From Halovivax sp. (GTDB taxonomy: Archaea; Halobacteriota; Halobacteria; Halobacteriales; Natrialbaceae): DNA of 31,050 nucleotides. Positions 7,341 through 13,874 of the stretch are shown piece after piece; position 1 is the first letter of the stretch, and every line of letters starts with the position of its first letter. A model generated the notes under the pieces. That model was not told the DNA's origin. It did no database searches and saw nothing but the letters and a program-made list of their open reading frames with translations. A program made the translations under genes and the position numbers. The stretch is taken from contig SKPV01000206.1 in assembly GCA_007119345.1 (NCBI GenBank), positions 1-31,050 on the forward strand, in the 5' to 3' direction.

Positions 7341-8009
7341 TCAGCGGTCGGCGCACAGCTCGACGAAGTTCCGCAAAATCCCCAGCCCCGTCTCGCCGCT
7401 CTTCTCGGGGTGGAACTGGGTGCCGAAGACGGTGCCGGACTCGTCGGCGACGACGGCGGGGACGGTGACCTCGTAGTCAGTCGTCGCGACGACCGCGTCG
7501 TCGTCCTCGGGAACGGCGTAGAAGGAGTGGACGAAGTAGGCATAGTCGCCGTCGATGCCCTCGACGAGCGGATGCTCGCGCTCGACCGACAGCTCGTTCC
7601 AGCCCATGTGGGGCACCTTCTGACCCTGTGCGAAGCGGACGTTGGTCCCTGGAACGAGATCCAGTCCGCGGACCGCCGACTCGCCCTCGTTGGCACCCTC
7701 CTCGCTGGTCGTCAGCAGCATCTGCATCCCCAGACAGATGCCGAACAGCGGCGTGCCGTCGTCGGCGACCGACAGCAGCTCCTCGCGGATCGGGTCGGCG
7801 TTCTCGACGCCCTCGCGGAAGGCGCCGACGCCGGGGAGGACGACCCCGTCGGCCGCCCGGAAGGCGTCGGGATCGTCCGTGATCTCGACGGCGGCGCCCG
7901 CGCGCTCCAGTCCGCGGGTGACGCTGCGGAGGTTCCCCAACCCGTAGTCGACGACGGCGACGGACGCCAGCGCTTCCTCGGGCGGCGACGGGATCGACTG
8001 CTGGCTCAT
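7341..8009 (-). CDS. hisH: imidazole glycerol phosphate synthase glutaminase subunit HisH
   Basis: A 222-residue class-I glutamine amidotransferase. It makes ammonia from glutamine and delivers it to HisF, which forms imidazole glycerol phosphate and AICAR in histidine synthesis. The catalytic triad is in place: nucleophile Cys92 in GICLGMQ, His200 and Glu202 in FHPEKSG. The N-terminal VAVVDYGLGNLRSV and the central KVPHMGWNEL and YFVHSFYAVP motifs are typical of HisH. An extra N-terminal tail of about 15 residues precedes the fold, common in haloarchaea. Other his genes are not in the window, so the pathway is scattered as in many haloarchaea. Confidence 0.96.
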   Translation of the reverse strand: MSQQSIPSPPEEALASVAVVDYGLGNLRSVTRGLERAGAAVEITDDPDAFRAADGVVLPGVGAFREGVENADPIREELLSVADDGTPLFGICLGMQMLLTTSEEGANEGESAVRGLDLVPGTNVRFAQGQKVPHMGWNELSVEREHPLVEGIDGDYAYFVHSFYAVPEDDDAVVATTDYEVTVPAVVADESGTVFGTQFHPEKSGETGLGILRNFVELCADR

Positions 8010-8077
8010 GGGTGAGCGTCGGCGCGTCGGGCCAAAGGCCCTTTCGTTCGGGCGGGACTCGCCGGGGTCGGCCCACC

Positions 8078-8113
8078 GCCGCGGGTTCGCCCGGCGCCGC
8101 GGGTTCGCCCGGC
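8078..8113. repeat. 18-bp tandem duplication between hisH and the uracil-DNA glycosylase gene
   Basis: Two identical 18-bp units (GCCGCGGGTTCGCCCGGC) occupy 8078-8095 and 8096-8113, followed by a partial third start. They lie upstream of hisH on the minus strand. Confidence 0.9.
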
Positions 8114-8145
8114 GCCGGTGAACGGTCGGCCAACCGGGAGATCGA

Positions 8146-8766
8146 TCAGAACTCGCCGAGGCGGGACTGTCCGTCGCCGTCGGACGGCGAGACGCCGGCG
8201 ATCGCGGCCGCCTCGCGGATCGTCTCCGCGAACGCGGACTCCTGACTGCGGTCGTACAGCGTGGCCGCCGGGTGCAGACAGATCAGCACCCGTCGCGGCG
8301 TCTCCGCCTCGCCGACGCGGATCTCCTCGACGGTGCCGGTCTCTTTCGTCACCGCGATCGATCGCTCGAGGAGGTGCTCGCCGGGCACCTTCCCCAGGGT
8401 GACGATCACGTCGGGATCGACGCGCTGGATCTCGGCGTCGAGGTAGCCCCGACAGTTGCCGAGTTCCTCCGTCGTCGGGTCGCGGTTCTCCGGCGGCCGG
8501 CAGCGCACGCAGTTGGTGATCCGGACCGACTCGCGGTCGAGCCCGACCGCACGCAGCTGCTCGTCCAGGACGGCCCCGCTGCGGCCCACGAACGGCTCGC
8601 CCTCGGCGTCCTCCGTCGCGCCGGGTGCTTCGCCGACGAACAGGACGTCCGCGTCCGCGGGCCCGACGCCGTTGACGATCCGACTCCGCGACTCGACGAG
8701 CGCCGGACACCGGGGACAGTCCGAAACCGCGAGCCCGTCGAAGTGGTCGGCCTGCTCCTCGTCCAT
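8146..8766 (-). CDS. udg: uracil-DNA glycosylase, family 4 (Fe-S type)
   Basis: A 206-residue base-excision repair enzyme that removes uracil, chiefly from deaminated cytosine, an important task in GC-rich DNA. Start is the ATG at 8766 (MDEEQADHFDGL). The active-site motif GEAPGATED is at about residues 45-53 and the second motif CLHPAATL near the C-terminus. Four cysteines fit the [4Fe-4S] pattern of this family: Cys17, Cys20, Cys89 (in NCVRCRPP) and Cys105 (in GNCRGYL). Length is normal. It stands as the first gene of a minus-strand run with hisH, separated by 136 bp that contain a tandem duplication, so co-transcription is unproven. Confidence 0.95.
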   Translation of the reverse strand: MDEEQADHFDGLAVSDCPRCPALVESRSRIVNGVGPADADVLFVGEAPGATEDAEGEPFVGRSGAVLDEQLRAVGLDRESVRITNCVRCRPPENRDPTTEELGNCRGYLDAEIQRVDPDVIVTLGKVPGEHLLERSIAVTKETGTVEEIRVGEAETPRRVLICLHPAATLYDRSQESAFAETIREAAAIAGVSPSDGDGQSRLGEF

Positions 8767-8949
8767 GGTCGCGTCTCGTCCGCGGCGCACCTACGGCTTT
8801 CGGGTTGCGTCGAAACTCGGGCGGAACGTGGTGACGGACGCCGATCCGCCGAGAGCGCGGTCGTCGAGGACCGATTCCAGACGGTCGCCGGGGCCTCCCG
8901 TCTGTCGGCCGTCGACTCGGGTACGGGGGGCGGAAAGTGATAAGTCCCC

Positions 8950-8994
8950 GGAAGTAATTACCTTCAGTACAAGTATTGGCCGGAAGTATTACCT
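8950..8994. promoter_or_regulatory. paired palindromic sites upstream of the winged-helix regulator
   Basis: GGAAGTAATTACCT (8950-8963) and GGAAGTATTACCT (8982-8994) are near-identical sites centred about 32 bp apart, three DNA turns. The first holds a perfect GTAATTAC dyad. They lie between the udg and regulator genes, about 40-80 bp before the regulator start, where an autoregulatory operator would be expected. Confidence 0.6.
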
Positions 8995-9030
8995 GTTTCT
9001 GTCAAACACTGCGGAGTAGAGAGTGATTTC

Positions 9031-9378
9031 GTGAAGCTCAGACGGCCCACCGACTTCCTGATCCTCGAAGCGCTCGAGGAGACCGGCCGGAACGTCGCAC
9101 CGAATCTGGCCTCCCACACGGGGAAGAGCCGGAAGAACATCAACACCCGTCTCCCGGTGCTGGAGGACTACGGGCTGGTACGGAAGATCGGTCCCGCCGA
9201 CCGATCGGGGCTGTACGAGGTCACCTCGCTCGGGAAGGCGGCGCTGATCCACCGTGACCAGTACGACGACGCGGACGACTTCGAGGCCCTGATCGCCGAG
9301 GAGTCCGAGACGGCGCCCGACGGCGGTTCGGTCGCTCACGCGATGGCCCGCGGCGAGGACGGCGACGACGCACGGTAG
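9031..9378 (+). CDS. winged helix-turn-helix transcriptional regulator
   Basis: A 115-residue protein beginning at GTG 9031 (MKLRRPTDFLILEALEETGRNVAPNLASH). Residues 5-75 form a winged helix: helix 1 (DFLILEALEE), helix 2-3 (ASHTGKSRKNINTRLPVLEDYGLV) and the wing with YEVTSLGKAAL. This matches the haloarchaeal PhiH1-repressor-like/DUF2250-type small regulators. The C-terminal 40 residues are acidic and poorly ordered. There is no ligand domain, so it probably binds DNA as a dimer. The paired GTAATTAC-type sites at 8950-8994 may be its own operator; this is inference. No partner gene is coupled to it. Confidence 0.82.
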   Translation: MKLRRPTDFLILEALEETGRNVAPNLASHTGKSRKNINTRLPVLEDYGLVRKIGPADRSGLYEVTSLGKAALIHRDQYDDADDFEALIAEESETAPDGGSVAHAMARGEDGDDAR

Positions 9379-9415
9379 TTCTCGGACGCCTCGGCGGACG
9401 GCGAGGCCGGCACCC

Positions 9416-9973
9416 TCACTCGAGGGCGCTCGCGCCGGCTCGCGCCAGGAGCCGCGCGACCCTGATCGGCTCCGGACGGCCGCCCTCGGGCGTGAACGTC
9501 CGAAGCACGTCCGCGGCCGCCTCGTCCGAGAGCCCGACGGCGCGGACGTACACCGTCTCGTCGTTCACCGACAGCTCGCGACGCGGCGGGAGCGATCGGT
9601 AGCGCTCGAGGCGGCGCTCCAGCGCCTCGCCCGAAAACGCCTCCGCGAGGGCGTCCTCGAGACCGTCGCTGGCCTCGAAGGTGACGGCGACGGTGGGGAG
9701 GCCGGTCGCCTCGTGAACGCGCCCGAGATCCAGGACGTTGTACCACGCCGGCGCCACGGCGCCGACCAGGAGGTAGCGGACGTCTTCGCGATCGAGGCCG
9801 TCGACGAGTTCGACGACCGCGTCGGTCGCGTCCAGCCCGCCGACGGTCGCCGACCCGAAGGCGGCGCCGTCGACCACCCGGTCGGCGCGCACCACGGCCC
9901 CGGCGAGTGTGCTCCGGTCGTCGCGGGCGGATTCGGCGACGCCGAGCGCCCGGACCCCGGGCCGGGGCGTCAT
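9416..9973 (-). CDS. DUF99 family protein (UPF0215, endonuclease V-like fold)
   Basis: A 185-residue archaeal DUF99 protein. Family marks are the N-terminal VRALGVAESARDD (about residues 7-19), the region GAVVRADRVVDGAAFGSATVGGLDATD (about 25-51, with the conserved G-GLDATD), and LLVGAVAPAWYNVLDL (about 68-83). The fold resembles endonuclease V, but no nuclease activity is established for the family. Its ATG overlaps the stop codon of the DUF5786 gene by four bases (9970-9973), so the two are translationally coupled. No defects are visible. Confidence 0.9.
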   Translation of the reverse strand: MTPRPGVRALGVAESARDDRSTLAGAVVRADRVVDGAAFGSATVGGLDATDAVVELVDGLDREDVRYLLVGAVAPAWYNVLDLGRVHEATGLPTVAVTFEASDGLEDALAEAFSGEALERRLERYRSLPPRRELSVNDETVYVRAVGLSDEAAADVLRTFTPEGGRPEPIRVARLLARAGASALE

Positions 9974-10143
9974 TCCTCGTCCTTTATCTCGGCGAGTCGA
10001 TCGATCAGTTCGTCGTTGGAGGCGCCGTTCTCGAACTCGACCGTGCCGCGGTGACCGTTCTCTTCGGACTGAACCGCCTCCTCGTCGTCAAAATCGGCGT
10101 CGAGGTCCCGCTGTTCGGATTCGTCGTAACTTCCGAATCCCAT
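9970..10143 (-). CDS. small acidic DUF5786-type haloarchaeal protein
   Basis: A 57-residue acidic protein starting MGFGSYDESEQRDLDADFDD and ending LIDRLAEIKDEE. It matches the short haloarchaeal family labelled DUF5786, which has no known activity. The start at 10143 is supported by a T-rich TATA-like stretch about 30 nt upstream on the minus strand (10170-10177). It is first in a two-gene unit and overlaps the DUF99 gene by four bases. A C-terminal amphipathic helix (about 41-57) may mediate oligomerisation; this is a guess. Confidence 0.85.
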   Translation of the reverse strand: MGFGSYDESEQRDLDADFDDEEAVQSEENGHRGTVEFENGASNDELIDRLAEIKDEE

Positions 10144-10306
10144 GTGTGAAGTCCTACGGGATTGGAAGGCAAAAATCCACTGCTGGACGAGTGTAGCGGT
10201 TAGGTGGGGGTCCGTAGACGCGCCGGGGGAGGGTGCGGGTTCGTTACACGGGTCGGCGCGCGCGGAGCCGCCGGTCGCCACCGCGCTCGACGCGGTGCGG
10301 CGACGG

Positions 10307-10313
10307 CTTTACG
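10307..10313 (+). promoter_or_regulatory. TATA-like box of the MBL hydrolase gene
   Basis: CTTTACG lies 31 to 25 nt before the ATG at 10338. Confidence 0.55.
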
Positions 10314-10337
10314 ACCGCTCGCGGAGACCTCCCGACG

Positions 10338-10949
10338 ATGGACGTACACACCGTCACCGCCGAGGCCGAGACGTTCACGTGCAACGCCTACCTCACGGTC
10401 GGCGAGCGGACGACGCTCGTCGACGCCGGCGCCTGGGACGGCGTGGTCGGCGCCGTCAGAGAGCACGTCGACCAGCTGGATGCGGTCGTCCTCACCCACC
10501 AGCACGGCGATCACGTCGCCCAGCTGGAGGATGTCTGCGAGGCGTTCGATCCCGACGTCTACGCCTACGCCGACCATCCCCGGCGCACCGACGAGCTCGC
10601 GGACGGCGACGAGGTCGAGATCGGCGACGAAACGTTCGAGGTCGTCTTCACGCCCGGCCACGCCGACGATCACGTCTCGTTCGTCTCCGACTCGACCCTG
10701 TTCAGCGGGGACGTCGTGGTCCACGACGACGGCGCCTTCGAGTACGGCAGCTTCGGTCGAACCGACATGCCCGGCCAGTCCCGCGAGACGCTGATCGAGA
10801 GCATCGAGCGATTGCTCGAGCGGATGCCCGACTCCGTCGAGCACATGTACTCGGGCCACGGCGAGGAGTTCCGCGGCGACGTGCGCGACGTCGTCGAGAC
10901 GGCGCTCGAACGCGCCGAGAAGCGCGAGCCGAAGTACCCGGAGGAGTGA
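10338..10949 (+). CDS. MBL-fold metallo-hydrolase (glyoxalase II-like)
   Basis: A 203-residue metallo-beta-lactamase-fold hydrolase. Metal ligands are readable: THQHGDH gives His54, His56, Asp58 and His59; then His108 in TPGHADDH, Asp125 in LFSGD and His174 in YSGHGEEF. This is the full two-metal set, so it should be active, probably on a thioester or similar small substrate; family members include hydroxyacylglutathione hydrolase-like enzymes, but haloarchaea do not use glutathione, so the substrate is open. The start at 10338 is supported by the TATA box at 10307. The gene is alone on its strand here. Confidence 0.9.
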   Translation: MDVHTVTAEAETFTCNAYLTVGERTTLVDAGAWDGVVGAVREHVDQLDAVVLTHQHGDHVAQLEDVCEAFDPDVYAYADHPRRTDELADGDEVEIGDETFEVVFTPGHADDHVSFVSDSTLFSGDVVVHDDGAFEYGSFGRTDMPGQSRETLIESIERLLERMPDSVEHMYSGHGEEFRGDVRDVVETALERAEKREPKYPEE

Positions 10950-11040
10950 GCGGGAGCGACGCGTCCGCGCGACCCCGGGTCGCGGTCCGATCCGAAGCGA
11001 TCCGCGAGCGTTGACCGCCGCGGGCGGGCCGCCACCCACC

Positions 11041-11290
11041 CTACAACGGCAGCTCGACGGAGACCGTCGTCCCGTCGGTCCCGGTCTCCAAGGAGACCGC
11101 CGCGTCCGAGTGCTCGACGACCCAGTAGACGATCCAGAGCCCGATCCCGATCCCGTGCTCCAGCGGCCTCTCCTCGCCGCGTTCGAGCACCTTCAGTTCC
11201 CGTTCTGGAATCCCCGGACCGTCGTCGGCGACCGTCACCGTGGCGCGGGTTTCGGTCGGACGAGCCACGACGCGGACCGTCGTCCCGACG
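11041..11290 (-). pseudogene. histidine kinase remnant (C-terminal ATPase part only)
   Basis: Minus-strand translation from about 11290 to 11041 gives the end of a HATPase_c domain: a VTVADDGPGIPERE G1 box, GEERPLEHGIGIGLWIVYWVVE (G2 box) and the closing GTTVSVELPL, then a stop. The phosphoacceptor His helix, the N box and every sensor domain are missing. Upstream of about 11290 the frame becomes antisense to a TnpB remnant and loses all kinase similarity. The kinase was therefore truncated, probably by the insertion next door, and only about 80 codons remain. It cannot phosphorylate. The exact break lies somewhere in 11290-11360. Confidence 0.82.
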
Positions 11291-11360
11291 TCGCCGTTCG
11301 TCGCCCGATGCCGCGGAATCGAATCCCCGCCCAGAACGGGCTCGCCGTCCGCCGATTCGC

Positions 11361-11605
11361 CGGTTTCGGAATGTTCTTGTTGCGGACGCGAGCGCGAGGT
11401 GAACCGCGTCGAGCGTGGCTCGGACGTCTGTGACGAGTGTGACACAACGGCGAATGCGGGCGTGAACGGTGCTGAGAAGATTCGACAGAAAGTATCTCCA
11501 GGTCCGTCACAGGAGAGGAGTGTCGGCTGGTTGGTACGGCCTTCGGTGTACCCGTTCGACGAAGAGAGCGAATGCTTCCCACCGCGAGAACGGGCCACGT
11601 CGTAA
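11361..11605 (+). pseudogene. tnpB: TnpB (IS200/IS605 or IS1341 type) C-terminal remnant
   Basis: Plus-strand translation ending at the stop 11603-11605 shows the zinc-ribbon tail of an RNA-guided TnpB nuclease: CSCCG at about 11372, then NRVERGSDVCDECD, TANAGVNGAEKIRQKVSP and a closing GWLVRPSVYPFDEE. The four ligands (CxxC and CxxC) are kept, and the ANA-x-VNGAE-x-IRQKV signature is typical of haloarchaeal TnpB. The RuvC core and N-terminus are missing. Upstream of about 11360 no TnpB homology remains, so the left side was deleted. The right-end hairpin follows directly. Not functional as a nuclease. Confidence 0.85.
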
Positions 11606-11633
11606 ACCACAATATCCCGACGGCGTTCGTGAA

Positions 11634-11655
11634 TCCTCGCCCTTCGGGACGGGGA
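11634..11655 (+). mobile_element. right-end hairpin of the IS200/IS605-type element
   Basis: TCCTCGCCC-TTCG-GGACGGGGA forms a nine-pair stem with one mismatch and a TTCG loop, followed by GGATCTCAAC. This GC-rich hairpin plus GGAT-TCAA-type ending, just after a TnpB stop codon, is how the right end of such elements usually looks, and it would fold as the scaffold end of the TnpB guide RNA. Element boundary is therefore near 11665. Confidence 0.7.
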
Positions 11656-11752
11656 GGATCTCAACTGAGTAGGTGACCTGAAGGGGGCGAAGAAGTACTG
11701 GCCATCGTCACGATCCGTATTCGGGGATCGTCGGGGTTCTCGAGGGGAACCC

Positions 11753-11758
11753 TTTTTG
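11753..11758 (+). promoter_or_regulatory. TATA-like box before the 11-codon leader ORF
   Basis: TTTTTG lies 29 to 24 nt before the ATG at 11782, not before the GTG at 11814, so a leaderless transcript would start at the short ORF. Confidence 0.5.
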
Positions 11759-11781
11759 CTCGGACCGCCCCCGGATCCCGC

Positions 11782-11817
11782 ATGGAGTCGCGAACCACGC
11801 GCGGTGGAGCGCCGTGA
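11782..11817 (+). CDS. 11-codon leader ORF overlapping the next start codon
   Basis: ATG 11782 opens an 11-residue ORF (MESRTTRGGAP) whose TGA at 11815-11817 overlaps the GTG start of the next gene by four bases (GTGA). The only good TATA-like box (11753) is spaced for this ATG. Translation of the main gene may therefore be coupled to the leader. It could equally be chance. Confidence 0.4.
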   Translation: MESRTTRGGAP

Positions 11818-12335
11818 CGACGGATCGAGGTCCTGACGACGAGCCGTCGGCCGACGGCGGACCGGACGACTCGTCGCCGTGGGCCGAACTGCTCGCCGAC
11901 GCCGAGTCGATCGCCGACGAGTACCGCGCCGACGGCTGGACCGTCGAACGCCTCCGGACGAGGGACGTCGCGCCCTGGCGAACCGACGAGGAACCTGCCG
12001 GCGACGACGCGGCCGGCGGCTTCCTCACCCTCGTCGGAGACGAGTCCTTCGACGAGATCGAGGCGCGGGTCGCCGAGGGCACCTTCGCGTCCGCCGAGGT
12101 CTACCGCCGCCGCGTCGGCGACGCCGTCCTCGCGATCGCCGTCGAGCTCGACGCGCCCACCGAGACCGCCGTCGTGGTCCCGCTGTACTACCGTCCGGAG
12201 GAGGCGCGCGCCGCCCTGGACGCCGCCGGAGCCGCCGGCGAACTCCAGGTACGCGTTCGTCCGGAGGGTCGCGACGACTGGCTGACGTTCGTCCACGACG
12301 ATCCGGAGCTGTTCGAGCCCGACGACCCCAGGTGA
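11814..12335 (+). CDS. conserved-looking acidic haloarchaeal protein, unknown function
   Basis: A 173-residue soluble acidic protein starting at GTG 11814. The first ~22 residues are disordered Asp/Pro-rich. A folded part follows: a helix WAELLADAESIADEYRADGW (about 23-42), then TVERLRTRDVAPWR, a hydrophobic GGFLTLVGDESFDEIE, and strands VLAIAVELDAPTETAVVVPLYYR (about 105-127). It ends with LQVRVRPEGRDDWLTFVHDDPELF. The alternating strands and the W-T-F-H end look like a small alpha/beta haloarchaeal family with no assigned activity. No membrane segment and no catalytic motif are visible. No in-frame ATG is available upstream, so GTG is the start. Confidence 0.8.
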   Translation: MTTDRGPDDEPSADGGPDDSSPWAELLADAESIADEYRADGWTVERLRTRDVAPWRTDEEPAGDDAAGGFLTLVGDESFDEIEARVAEGTFASAEVYRRRVGDAVLAIAVELDAPTETAVVVPLYYRPEEARAALDAAGAAGELQVRVRPEGRDDWLTFVHDDPELFEPDDPR

Positions 12336-12374
12336 CGGCCGCTCGGCGTCCGCCGCGCCGCCGGGTCGGTTTCG

Positions 12375-12475
12375 CTGCGGACGCTCGCCGGCGAGGTGGT
12401 GCGGACGCTCGTCGGCGGATCGGCTGTGGCGCGAACGCTCGCCGGCGAGGTGGTGCGGACGCTCGCGGCCACGCC
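12375..12475. repeat. imperfect tandem repeat between convergent genes
   Basis: The string GCGGACGCTCG or GCGAACGCTCG occurs four times within about 100 bp, three times followed by CCGGCGAGGTG or a close variant. Units are about 24 and 30 bp long. The array fills the gap between the convergent stop codons at 12335 and 12501. Confidence 0.8.
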
Positions 12476-12500
12476 ACCGCGGGTTCGCACGAACCTCGAC

Positions 12501-13445
12501 TTACTCGCCGTCGTCGGCCGCGGCCTCTTCCTCCCGGAGCGCCTTGCTCGCCTCGCGCACCTCGCGCATCACGCTCGAGATGCGTTCTTCGGCCTCCAGC
12601 TCGTCGTCGACGGAGAGGTCGACGCCCTCGACCTCGAGCAGGAACTTCGAGACCTCGGTGACCTCGTACATGACGTCGTCGAGCTCTTCTGCCGTGTAGA
12701 AGTCACACATCGCGCCGTAGAGGAAGGTCGCGCCCGCCTTGCGCACCTTGTCGTCGAACGACGAACGGGCCTGATTGACCGCCTGGGGCGTGTAGGTGTC
12801 GGTCATGAAGGGGACCAGTTCCGGGAGGTTCTCGCCGATCTTGGTCATCTCGACGCCGGTCTCGGTGCGGAAGTCGGCGCACAGCCGCGCAATCGCCCAC
12901 TCGCGGGCGGTGACGTAGGTCCGATCGCGGAGGAACTCGTTCACCCGCTCGTACTGGGCGCCGTCCATCTTCTTGAAGCGCTCGTACTTGCGGACGTCCT
13001 CGGGCACGCGGTCCGGGTCCGGCACGTCGGGCATCGGTTCGTCGGCGCCAGCATCCGAATCGTCGGCGTCACCGCCTCCGGGTTCGACCCCCACCGGCGC
13101 GGTCGAGCGTTCCTCGACGGCTTCCGGGCGTTCGGTCCCCGCATCGGCTCCCGAGGCCCCGCCCTCCGCGTCCTCCCGGTCGGCGGCGGAAGACGAATCC
13201 TCCGTGACGTCCGTCGGTTCACCGGGGTCTCGACCCCGTCCGACCGGTCGGCGGTCCGCGTTCGGTCGGCGGCCATCGGTCGGGGAGCCGCGCTCGTTCG
13301 GGTCCTCCGGATCGTCGCGGTCGGGTCGTTCGTCCGTCCGCTCGCCGTCGTTCGCCGCCGGCGAGGAATCCCGCTCCTCGGCGTCCGCCGGGTCGGACTC
13401 GTCGCGCGCCGCCCGATCGTCGTCCGCCTCGGGTCGGTCGTCCAT
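12501..13445 (-). CDS. DUF5806-type haloarchaeal protein with long acidic N-terminus
   Basis: A 314-residue protein starting at ATG 13445. Residues 1-148 are disordered, rich in Asp, Glu, Pro, Arg and Gly. The folded half begins at about 149 with VRKYERFKKMDGAQYERVNEFL, continues through YVTAREWAIARLCADFRTETGVEMTKIG-type helices and FMTDTYTPQAVNQARSSF, and ends in helical EEL-DDVMYEVTEVSKFLLEVEG. This all-helical block matches what is labelled DUF5806 in haloarchaea; no activity is known. The two-part build suggests a nucleic-acid or protein-binding helical domain with an acidic tether, but this is inference. The start is supported by CTTATC at 13475-13470, 25-30 nt upstream. Confidence 0.85.
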   Translation of the reverse strand: MDDRPEADDDRAARDESDPADAEERDSSPAANDGERTDERPDRDDPEDPNERGSPTDGRRPNADRRPVGRGRDPGEPTDVTEDSSSAADREDAEGGASGADAGTERPEAVEERSTAPVGVEPGGGDADDSDAGADEPMPDVPDPDRVPEDVRKYERFKKMDGAQYERVNEFLRDRTYVTAREWAIARLCADFRTETGVEMTKIGENLPELVPFMTDTYTPQAVNQARSSFDDKVRKAGATFLYGAMCDFYTAEELDDVMYEVTEVSKFLLEVEGVDLSVDDELEAEERISSVMREVREASKALREEEAAADDGE

Positions 13446-13680
13446 GGGGCCTCTTTGCCAAACGCCCGAGATAAGGCTGTCCCTCCGAGGGCCGACTGGC
13501 GCCACCGAGCCGACGCGACGCCCCACCGGAGCCCGGGGCGGCGGGCCGATGGGTACCCGGCGAAACGCACGGTTTCCTTGACGACTGCCCGAGCGGTTCG
13601 TCGTCGCTCGCTCGGCTCGGGTTCTTTCCATCTCGAACTATCGTCAATGTTTATGGCGGAGTGTTCGATAAGTGCGGCCG

Positions 13681-13697
13681 CAGGCTCCGCGAGCCTG
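13681..13697. other. perfect 7-bp hairpin
   Basis: CAGGCTC and GAGCCTG are separated by three bases. A TATA-like TTTATGG lies about 30 bp to the left, so a short transcript could begin at this stem. No further RNA features are seen. Confidence 0.45.
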
Positions 13698-13712
13698 TGG
13701 GCGACACACCAC

Positions 13713-13800
13713 CGTCCCCACCTTTCGAGGTCGTCCTCACCGTCGAGGTCGTCCCCACCTTCCAGGTCGTCCTCACCGTCGAGGCCGTCTCCATCTTTCG
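13713..13800. repeat. 18-bp based tandem array upstream of the thiolase
   Basis: Five units of 17-19 bp built on GAGGTCGTCCTCACCGTC can be aligned, alternating between a CTCACCGTC and a CCCACCTT version. The higher-order period is therefore 36-37 bp. The array ends about 45 bp before the thiolase TATA-like box. Confidence 0.85.
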
Positions 13801-13844
13801 ACGCGGTCGGAAACTTCGCGTCCGATTTCCCGAGTTCTCGACCA

Positions 13845-13850
13845 CTTATG
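13845..13850 (+). promoter_or_regulatory. TATA-like box of the thiolase gene
   Basis: CTTATG lies 30 to 25 nt before the ATG at 13875. An alternative in-frame ATG at 13848 is part of this box, which argues against using it as the start. Confidence 0.55.
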
Positions 13851-13874
13851 GTGCTTGCGACGGAGTACCGTGAT

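Larger units (their letters stand above)
13446..13874. other. divergent intergenic region with hairpins and repeats
   Basis: This 429-bp gap lies between the DUF5806-type gene (minus) and the thiolase (plus). From left to right it holds the minus-strand TATA (13470-13475), a long-looped stem CCCGAGC/GCTCGGG (13588-13621) followed by a pyrimidine tract, a TATA-like TTTATGG near 13649, a perfect hairpin CAGGCTC-CGC-GAGCCTG (13681-13697), the repeat array 13713-13800 and the thiolase TATA (13845-13850). No gene is supported. Confidence 0.55.
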
